This document shows, in pieces, positions 13,437-18,758 of a stretch of DNA of 18,758 nt. Under the pieces are notes generated by a model. That model was not told where the DNA came from. It did not search any database and saw nothing but the letters and a program-made list of their open reading frames with translations. This DNA comes from Bacillota bacterium (lineage in GTDB: Bacteria; Bacillota; Clostridia; TANB77; CAG-465), in contig JAEWPS010000057.1 of assembly GCA_023460515.1 (NCBI GenBank), positions 1 to 18,758 on the forward strand, in the 5' to 3' direction. A program made the position numbers and the translations under genes. How positions within the stretch are numbered: the first letter of the stretch is position 1; the number at the start of each line of letters is the position of its first letter.

Positions 13437-13835
13437 TTGAATATGAGGAACTAAGAGCCAATATAGACCGACCTGATGGAGCGTTTCAAGTATCGTAAAT
13501 CGCTTGTATACTTAACGATAGACAATGTTATCACCACCCGAAGAAACAGCCGTATAGAGATGTATTTGCGTATCAGAAAGTTTGAAAGCCTGTTCCCACC
13601 TGATTGCCTTGTCATTGCCCGATTAGGTTTTAGCAAGGAGCGGATAGGGCATGGTACGCACTTTCTCCAGTTCTTGACAGGGGTAGCCTTAAAGTATGGA
13701 TTCAGGTACATCGGAATTGAGTATGCTAACGACAAAAGCGGTGCTTTTGCCAAGAAGTTAGGTTTTAATTCAATAGATGGTGAAAACTATTTTATGACAG
13801 TTGATAATCTAAAATCTTATTTTTCAATAGAATGA
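13433..13835 (+). pseudogene. GNAT-like gene split by a one-base frameshift
   Basis: The ATG at 13433 overlaps the relaxase stop (ATGA), and the frame begins MIEYEELRANIDR. It then meets a stop at 13496. A second frame opens at 13476 and runs to 13835 with a GNAT-like pattern (IARLGFSKERIGHGTHFLQF, then YIGIEYANDKSGAFAKKLGF). Removing one C from the CGACCTG near 13469-13475 would join the frames as IDRLMERFKYRKS. So this is one gene with a single-base insertion, or a sequencing error. If translation starts at 13476, a 119-residue protein would be made. The acetyl-CoA motif Q/R-x-x-G-x-G/A is imperfect here (ERIGHGT). The 3' end is duplicated at 16457-16550. Confidence 0.75.
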
Positions 13836-13931
13836 ATGTAATCCTTTCTTTTTCTAAGTACAAGTGTTGCCTATTTATTTTCTCCATATATGAGATGTTT
13901 GTCATTGAAAAAAAAGAAAAACATGCTGTTG
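13742..13931. repeat. Direct repeat flanking the TIR cassette, left copy
   Basis: Covers the last about 30 codons of the GNAT gene and about 95 bp downstream. Matches the right copy at 16457-16750 in two blocks: the GNAT C-terminus (LGFNSI then TVDNL and SYFS) and the stretch from GTGTTGCC through GAGATGTTT to an A-rich tail. The right copy has about 95 extra bp between the blocks. Confidence 0.7.
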
Positions 13932-14049
13932 ATTGATATTTTGAGTTTTGGGTGGACATGAAGATATGTTTTTCAGCCATAAATCTAGCTGTATCACAAA
14001 TATTTGCTAAATTTGTAAACGATAAAGTACTCATCATTTTTTTGATTAT

Positions 14050-14057
14050 TACTTTTG
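14050..14057 (+). promoter_or_regulatory. Possible promoter of the TIR gene (-7 element)
   Basis: TACTTTTG fits TAnnTTTG and precedes the TIR gene by 95 bp. I see no good TTG at the normal 19-21 bp distance, so the call is weak. The 14063-14086 palindrome begins about where transcription would start. Confidence 0.35.
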
Positions 14058-14062
14058 TTCAT

Positions 14063-14086
14063 TGTACACTTTTGATAAAGAGTACA
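14063..14086. promoter_or_regulatory. Palindrome at the likely start of the TIR transcript
   Basis: TGTAC-a-CTTT then TGAT then AAAG-a-GTACA: nine of ten arm positions pair. As DNA this could be an operator; as RNA it is a 5' hairpin. It lies 67 bp before the TIR start codon and just after the TACTTTTG box. Confidence 0.5.
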
Positions 14087-14152
14087 GTTTAAGAGTTATC
14101 AGTAACTCACTTATGAAAAGTAAAGATTGATAATAAAAATAGATAAATAAAT

Positions 14153-15535
14153 ATGTTTCATATACAGCAACCAACAGAACAATGGATTGACGAAGTTGTG
14201 AATGTTATTAATGAAAATCAGTTGAAACCTGAAGAATCAAAATTCATGATGGCATTCTTTTCCTCTATGGATTCTGAATTTGTAGAATACTTTCAGAACA
14301 ATAAGACGCAAATTTCATCTTTTAGTGGACATAATTTTCATATATTCACCCCTCTTATATATGAAGATAGAGTTATTCCAGATGAAGAATGGAGAAAGAT
14401 GAGAAATGAATTCAAATCTTTCGGGATTCCTATTGGTACAGAACCTACATTCATCTTCTTTAATATTTTTAAATCAAAGCAAGATAAATATGAACCAACA
14501 TTTTTTGCAGGTTTTGAGTGTAATACGTTTAATGAATTTCCGAGAAAGCTTAAAAATGCCATAGATAAAAGTATTGAAACTAAAGATACAAAGCGATTGG
14601 CAAACAAACTTTCTGAAGTTTTTCTTAGCAAAAATATTATCCCAATTGATAAGGTAAATAATATATTGAAAGAAACCATAAGTCGAAAATTACCTCAAGC
14701 AAAAGTATTTATAAGCCACTCAAGTAAAGACAAGCCATTTGTTCATAAATTGAAAGAAGAACTTTCCAAAGACAATTCATTAAAGTTTTGGATTGATGAA
14801 AATGAAATACTAGCAGGAGATGATATTCAAAAAACAATTTCTGAGTCATTAAAAGAAATGGATTATTTATTGCTTGTTATTTCCGAAAATTCGATAAAAT
14901 CACCTTGGGTAAATTTTGAGGTTTCACAGTTTATGGGGATTGCTGAAAACAAGAGAATAATTCCTATTATTTTATCAAAAGGACAGAGTTTCTCAGAACC
15001 AATAGATAATTTGGTTAGGCGATTGAATTATTTAGATTTTTCAGATAAAAAAAACTGGCGTAAAAATATTACTTCAATTAAGTCAGCACTATTAAAAGGC
15101 ACAGGGATTGATTGCCAATCCAAAGAAATAAAAATTAACTTCAATAATACTGTTGATAATGCAGTTATTGGAAATAATAATAAAATTGTTATTAACCAAA
15201 CGAGGAAAAAAGTAGTTCAAAAATATCCTGATGGTTGCATTGGTTCAGATACAGTCAAAGCAAATTATATTGGACACCTAATTAGCCGCTATAATGAGTA
15301 TAAAGAATACGAAGTCGGAAAAGGTCAGGTAAAATATGCTGTATTTGCAAGTCAATTAAAGAAACGTTACAAAATTGCACCTACGAGAACTTTGTATAAT
15401 CTACATATCAACAAATTTGATGAATTGGCAAGTTACATTCAAATGAGAATAGATGGAACAAAACTTGCAAAAATCAAAGGAAAAGAACATAAAAACTACT
15501 CAACATTTGAAGAATTTGAGAAAGGACAAAAATAA
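14153..15535 (+). CDS. TIR-domain protein with N- and C-terminal accessory domains
   Basis: This 460-residue protein has a TIR domain at about residues 183-315. It starts AKVFISHSSKDKPFVHKL and contains DENEILAGDDI (the loop region). The catalytic Glu is E256 in SPWVNFEVSQF, as in TIR proteins that degrade NAD+. Residues 1-175 form a separate domain that I do not recognise (FFSSMDSEFVEYF, then FSGHNFHIFTPLIYEDRVIP). A short Asn-rich linker (NNTVDNAVIGNNNKIVINQT, about 335-355) leads into a C-terminal domain (KYPDGCIGSDTVKANYIGHL to NYSTFEEF) that I believe also ends other bacterial proteins with signalling domains. Unsure of its name. Likely anti-phage defence, with the outer domains as sensors; inferred from TIR chemistry and context. 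Confidence 0.85.
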   Translation: MFHIQQPTEQWIDEVVNVINENQLKPEESKFMMAFFSSMDSEFVEYFQNNKTQISSFSGHNFHIFTPLIYEDRVIPDEEWRKMRNEFKSFGIPIGTEPTFIFFNIFKSKQDKYEPTFFAGFECNTFNEFPRKLKNAIDKSIETKDTKRLANKLSEVFLSKNIIPIDKVNNILKETISRKLPQAKVFISHSSKDKPFVHKLKEELSKDNSLKFWIDENEILAGDDIQKTISESLKEMDYLLLVISENSIKSPWVNFEVSQFMGIAENKRIIPIILSKGQSFSEPIDNLVRRLNYLDFSDKKNWRKNITSIKSALLKGTGIDCQSKEIKINFNNTVDNAVIGNNNKIVINQTRKKVVQKYPDGCIGSDTVKANYIGHLISRYNEYKEYEVGKGQVKYAVFASQLKKRYKIAPTRTLYNLHINKFDELASYIQMRIDGTKLAKIKGKEHKNYSTFEEFEKGQK

Positions 15536-15644
15536 AAAAAGCACCTGTTAATTACTGATTCAATGTCAAGCTTAATTTATTTATTCTTAATAGTTTAGAT
15601 ATTAGTAACAAGAAAACACAATAGTAGTATATAAAAAGAAAAAA

Positions 15645-16337
15645 ATGAATATTGACTTGAAATTTTTAGAGCCATATTTAATTTATATGATTTTCGCATT
15701 TCTAGGATTGCTTATCCTGTATATTAAAACGTATACGACTGAAAAAGCAAAAATGGAAGTTCTAAAAAGCGAGAACAAGAAATTAATAGAGGAAACGGAA
15801 AGAATAAAAAAAGACTTTCAATTGGAAATATCTAAACGGAGATATCAATATGAGAGTAAAAAAGAACAATATATATTATTTTTCAAATTATTAGACCAAT
15901 TTACCAATGAAGCAAACAAAAGTACTCAAGAAAAGCTGTTGCCTATTTTAGATGAATTTAATAGAAATTTTTTGAATTCTTCCAGCAGGAATGATAAGAA
16001 AGGCGAAAATAATGCTACATCTGTAATGTCAAAGAAAATCCAAAGATTGACATTTGAAGCAAATGAAAGTCTAATAAAAATTAAGCAAGAGACAAATACA
16101 ATCCGCTTAATAGCAAGTGATAGAATAATACAAAAGTTGGATTTATTAGAACTTGCATACGACAAGAATATGGAGCAAGCAATTAAAATGATGAATGATT
16201 TACCAAAGCAAATGATGTCTAATGACCAATATGGGATGAAAAAAAGTCAAAGGGAAATTGAAATTTCAGCATTAGTAATAAAAGAAATTAAAGATGAAAT
16301 TATAGAATTAATGAGAAAAGAATTAGATGAAATATAA
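15645..16337 (+). CDS. Membrane-anchored coiled-coil protein beside the TIR gene
   Basis: A 230-residue protein with one hydrophobic segment at residues about 10-28 (LIYMIFAFLGLLILYIKTYT), then a long charged coiled coil to residue about 95 (KKLIEETERIKKDFQLEISK) and further helices to the end. No catalytic motif is visible. The topology suggests an inner-membrane anchor with the coil in the cytoplasm. It follows the TIR gene by 109 bp on the same strand, without a clear terminator between, and is inside the same flanking repeats. I infer that it is a partner of the TIR protein (membrane effector or scaffold), but nothing in the sequence proves it. Confidence 0.7.
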   Translation: MNIDLKFLEPYLIYMIFAFLGLLILYIKTYTTEKAKMEVLKSENKKLIEETERIKKDFQLEISKRRYQYESKKEQYILFFKLLDQFTNEANKSTQEKLLPILDEFNRNFLNSSSRNDKKGENNATSVMSKKIQRLTFEANESLIKIKQETNTIRLIASDRIIQKLDLLELAYDKNMEQAIKMMNDLPKQMMSNDQYGMKKSQREIEISALVIKEIKDEIIELMRKELDEI

Positions 16338-16391
16338 CCTCCTGCCATCAACATATAATTTGGATTTTGTTAGTATAAACTTGAGGACAAA

Positions 16392-16550
16392 GTGTTTCGA
16401 AAAGAGCGACTTTATCATTGGACTATCAAGTGTTCATGTACTTCTTCAAAAAGTAATGTTTTTGTTGAAAAATTAGGCTTTAATTCAATAGGTGACAAAA
16501 ACTATACCATAACAGTCGATAATCTAATATCTTATTTTTCAATGGAATAA
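16392..16550 (+). pseudogene. Remnant of a GNAT gene 3' end (duplicate)
   Basis: The frame is open from about 16392 to TAA at 16548-16550. The last 30 codons match the GNAT gene at 13433-13835 (LGFNSI, then TVDNL and SYFSME). Upstream, the words F-x-KER-x-x-H-x-T also match a section much earlier in the GNAT gene, suggesting an internal deletion. There is no start codon context, so it is a fossil copy. Confidence 0.7.
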
Positions 16551-16750
16551 TCTTAATTAATTCTTTCTTTCTCTGAACACAAAGGTATATTCCAAGAATA
16601 AAACGGCAACACCGAGCCGCAAGCGGTTTTTGAAAATTTCTTCCTTTTTCGTTCCTTAAAAGAGTAAATTTCCAAAAAGTGTTGCCTTATTTATTCTTTC
16701 CATATAGGAGATGTTTATCAGAGAAAAAAAGGGAAAAAATATGTTGGTTG
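16457..16750. repeat. Direct repeat flanking the TIR cassette, right copy
   Basis: Same sequence as 13742-13931, diverged by point changes, with an extra segment of about 95 bp (16578-16675). It ends just before the integrase stop (16759). The order GNAT 3' end, then integrase is therefore the likely ancestral order of the element. Confidence 0.7.
16605..16686. repeat. Inverted repeat GGCAACAC/GTGTTGCC
   Basis: GGCAACAC (16605-16612) and GTGTTGCC (16679-16686) are perfect arms. Between them are AAATTTC/GAAATTT-like words and a small CCGC-AA-GCGG hairpin followed by TTTTT. The left copy of the flanking repeat keeps only the GTGTTGCC side. It may be an integrase arm site or terminator region, since it is next to the integrase gene. 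Confidence 0.4.
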
Positions 16751-16758
16751 TGATGTGC

Positions 16759-18000
16759 TTACTTTACCAATTCATATTTTCCCTCAATCCGTTCTGCAAG
16801 ATTTGTCATATCCTCATTGATTTTGGTACGTGTTATGTCCGCATAGATTTGAGTAGTGGAAATGCTTCGATGTCCCAATGTCTGGCTAATCGTTTCTATC
16901 GGAACACCCATTGAAAGACAAAGGGTTGCATAGCTATGCCTTGCCGTGTGCGTGGTCAGATTTTTTCTAATTCCGCAAAGATCGGCAATTTCTTTCAAAT
17001 AACTGTTCATCAGTTGATTGCAAGGAACAGGCAGCATTACGCCTTTGTCAAGGCAATATGGATTGTCCTTGTATTTTTCAAGTATCTGCTTCGGAATGCT
17101 CAAAAGCGGAATGTTACAAAGGTTATTTGTCTTTTCACGGGCTTTTACTATCCATAAATTACCGTTACTATCTTCGGAAATATGTTCGGGGCGTAAATTA
17201 TATACGTCTATAAACGCCAATCCGGTGTACACACGGAAAATGAATACATCCCGTACCAGTTCCAGCCGTTCTATCTTAAATTCTTTCTGCCATATCTTAT
17301 TTATTTCAGTTTGGCTAAGGAACTGTTTGTTTACTTCCACCTCGTGAAACTTGATTCCGGCAAACGGATTTTTTGTTATCCATTCGTTTGCAATGGCAAG
17401 GTTTATCACTTTCTTGAAACACTTCATATAACGGATAACAGTATTTTGTGCGCAATGCTTTTCCGTTTTCAGGTATAAATCAAAATTGCGCACCAATTCC
17501 CCGTTTACTTCACGTAGTAGAATATCATCTACCTTATAATCTCGTTTCACCAGTTCCATGAGGTATTTAAGGCAATTATCGTAACGTCTTACGGTAATGT
17601 CGGCATAATCCGTTCCGATTAGTTTCCGGCAGTTGTCGTTATGTTCCTTGAATACATTATATAATGTCTTGAAAGTTTCGTCCTTTCCCTGATAGCGGTT
17701 TACGATGGCACGGGCAGAAATAATCTTTCCCTCCAGTTCTAAATCTTGATAGATTTGATAGAATTTCACACGCAAGGCATCAATGTAATGGTTTAGTTCT
17801 ACGGAATTGCGGTCTTTGCCTATTGATTTCTCTTTGTCCTGCGACCAAAGTGGGACTTTTACACTTCGTTTAAGTTGGAGTTCCACATATAAGCGGTCAT
17901 AAGTGACACGCACACGCACGGGCGCTTCCCCGTTTTTTAACAGTTTGCTTCTCTTGATGAAGAACAAAACGCTGAATCTTTTTCTTTCCATACTGCTCAA
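16759..18000 (-). CDS. Tyrosine recombinase (integrase) of the mobilizable element
   Basis: A complete 413-residue phage-type integrase. The N-terminal arm-type domain (residues about 5-95) has the beta pattern of Bacteroidales transposon integrases. The core-binding SAM-like domain is at about 110-200. The catalytic residues are R256 (IFRVYTGLAF), H351 and R354 (HTARHS), H377 (LGHRS) and Y386 (QIYADI). It catalyses integration and excision. It is transcribed leftward into the repeat region at 16457-16750, and its 5' end faces tRNA-Phe. All key residues are present, so it should be active, in contrast to the cut copy at 4924-5292. Confidence 0.95.
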   Translation of the reverse strand: MSSMERKRFSVLFFIKRSKLLKNGEAPVRVRVTYDRLYVELQLKRSVKVPLWSQDKEKSIGKDRNSVELNHYIDALRVKFYQIYQDLELEGKIISARAIVNRYQGKDETFKTLYNVFKEHNDNCRKLIGTDYADITVRRYDNCLKYLMELVKRDYKVDDILLREVNGELVRNFDLYLKTEKHCAQNTVIRYMKCFKKVINLAIANEWITKNPFAGIKFHEVEVNKQFLSQTEINKIWQKEFKIERLELVRDVFIFRVYTGLAFIDVYNLRPEHISEDSNGNLWIVKAREKTNNLCNIPLLSIPKQILEKYKDNPYCLDKGVMLPVPCNQLMNSYLKEIADLCGIRKNLTTHTARHSYATLCLSMGVPIETISQTLGHRSISTTQIYADITRTKINEDMTNLAERIEGKYELVK

Positions 18001-18012
18001 TTTTTAATGATA

Positions 18013-18020
18013 CAAAGTTA
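18013..18020 (-). promoter_or_regulatory. Integrase promoter, -7 element
   Basis: On the minus strand TAACTTTG fits TAnnTTTG, 12 bp upstream of the integrase ATG (18000). No convincing TTG is seen at 19-21 bp, so the promoter may be weak or need an activator. Confidence 0.4.
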
Positions 18021-18183
18021 GGAAATCGAACCGAGGACTCTGTTATGTAAAATAGTGCAACGTGCTGTAAAAGAATGAAGTAGCTATCGCGCAGTGGAAC
18101 ATTCAGGGCTTTCTAAAACCGTCCCCCGAATAAGGACGTACAGTTTGCTTTAATCCCACTTATTTTGCTTATTCTTGGAAATG

Positions 18184-18214
18184 AAAAACCCCTGAACTTC
18201 TTTGAAATTCAGGG
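18184..18214 (-). terminator. Rho-independent terminator of the tRNA-Phe transcript
   Basis: On the minus strand CCCTGAA pairs with TTCAGGG (18208-18214 with 18190-18196) and GTTTTT follows (18184-18189 region). It lies 30 bp after the tRNA 3' end, as expected for a single-tRNA transcript. Confidence 0.85.
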
Positions 18215-18242
18215 ATTTACATCGTTTTTCTTTTCTTAAAAG

Positions 18243-18315
18243 TGGTGCCACCAGGAATCGAACCGGGGACACAAGGATTTTCAGTCCTTTGCTCTACCAA
18301 CTGAGCTATGGCACC
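18243..18315 (-). tRNA. tRNA-Phe (anticodon GAA)
   Basis: A complete 73-nt cloverleaf on the minus strand. The acceptor stem GGTGCCA/TGGCACC closes fully, with discriminator A at 18243. The D arm has AGCTCAGTTGGTAGAGC, the anticodon loop is CTGAAAATC with GAA, and the T arm is GGTTCGATTCC. CCA is not encoded. It has its own promoter and terminator. tRNA genes are common integration targets, and the integrase gene begins only about 240 bp away. Confidence 0.97.
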
Positions 18316-18354
18316 ATCATGTCGTTTTGTATATCGTTGTTTCGATTACGGGTG

Positions 18355-18384
18355 CAAAGATACGGACTTTTTTGATATATGCAA
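18355..18384 (-). promoter_or_regulatory. tRNA-Phe promoter
   Basis: On the minus strand TTG (18382-18384), a 19-bp spacer and TATCTTTG (18355-18362) form a near-ideal Bacteroides promoter, about 40 bp before the tRNA 5' end. Confidence 0.75.
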
Positions 18385-18530
18385 TAGGTGGCGGTGGATT
18401 TTTTGAAAATATTTGAGGGTAGAGGTGAAATTAGCTGCTATAAGCAGGGTAAATAGGGGGAGCGTGTAGATAAATATGGATTTTTACTTATTTTTGGAAG
18501 CGGGTAGAGAATGATTAATAAGCTATAGAT

Positions 18531-18758
18531 ATGAAGAAAGTAATTTGGAGTATTGTTTTAAGTTGGGTATGTTTGGCATTTGCTGCTGCTGGGATAGGAA
18601 CTCGTGATGCGGTGTCTGCCTGTGATGGGAAAGTGTATAAAAAAGGGGATAAGATTATGTTTGGTGTCCCTAAGGTTTCCGGATATTTGTTTGTTAGGAC
18701 GTTTACAAAGGATGGGAAGATTTCTACGATGCCGAAAGAGAATCTGGCTAGTCAAGAG
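18531..18758 (+). CDS. Exported hypothetical protein (partial, 5' part)
   Basis: The ATG at 18531 opens a frame of 76 codons that runs out of the window. The start is a signal peptide (MKKVIWSIVLSWVCLAFAAA, then GIGTRDA), and a Cys follows later (SACDGKV). The mature part has small beta-strand-like segments and I do not recognise a family. GC content and position right of tRNA-Phe suggest chromosomal rather than mobile DNA. The opposite-strand frame 18558-18755 is only a shadow. Confidence 0.65.
   Translation, partial: MKKVIWSIVLSWVCLAFAAAGIGTRDAVSACDGKVYKKGDKIMFGVPKVSGYLFVRTFTKDGKISTMPKENLASQE

Noticed and set aside
13792..14037. Open frame of 81 codons on the minus strand between GNAT and TIR genes
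   Set aside because: It overlaps the flanking direct repeat and the GNAT 3' end; the other copy of the repeat does not preserve the frame.
14153..15535. Thoeris (ThsA/ThsB) or Argonaute-linked TIR system
   Set aside because: No SIR2/SLOG or PIWI protein is encoded nearby, and the neighbour is a membrane coiled-coil protein.
16711..16914. Open frame of 67 codons on the plus strand
   Set aside because: Most of it is antisense to the integrase C-terminus, which is clearly coding on the minus strand.
1..18758. CRISPR array
   Set aside because: No regularly spaced direct repeats of 23-40 bp were seen; the repeats found are short, few or inverted.

Overview
The window is Bacteroidales DNA (Bacteroides, Parabacteroides or a close relative). 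Three things point there: promoters of the TTG-N19-TAnnTTTG type, mobile-element genes of families typical of this order (DUF3408, BfmA/BtgA, DUF5712, tandem small HTH proteins, Tn4555/NBU-like integrase), and a tRNA-Phe carrying the same promoter type. Almost everything up to about 18.0 kb is accessory DNA, and several mobile elements are stacked on each other.

Layout. (1) 1-2367: a leftward operon of an XRE-type regulator, a DUF4062 protein and a short restriction-enzyme-like (HSDR_N) protein. It ends at a convergent hairpin shared with the tail of a rightward gene. A well-formed rightward promoter with two operator-like repeats now fires into IS DNA. (2) 2368-4922: a complete IS21-family element (istA, istB, 26-bp ends). 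It has no target duplication, and its right end cuts a tyrosine recombinase gene. (3) 4924 to about 9000: a GC-richer remnant of a conjugative transposon with a headless integrase, two small HTH proteins, a sigma-like protein, an unknown protein, a DUF3408 protein and two heavily structured intergenic regions. (4) About 9000-18000: an AT-richer mobilizable element. It carries a TetR/DinB pair with two copies of one operator, an RteC-like protein, an HTH protein, a hairpin-rich oriT candidate, a BfmA/BtgA accessory protein, a DUF5712-type relaxase, a frameshifted GNAT gene, a TIR-domain gene with a membrane coiled-coil partner, and an intact integrase. (5) 18001-18758: chromosome-like DNA with tRNA-Phe, its terminator and promoter, and the start of an exported protein gene.

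The most interesting part is 13.7-16.75 kb. The TIR gene and its coiled-coil neighbour lie between two diverged copies of the same sequence (the 3' part of the GNAT gene plus its downstream flank). This looks like a cargo cassette placed between the relaxase module and the integrase. The TIR protein has an unrecognised N-terminal domain and a distinct C-terminal domain, so it is a candidate two-gene anti-phage system. The XRE/DUF4062/HSDR_N operon at the left end is a second, weaker defence candidate. All functional claims are from reading the sequence; no database search was possible.
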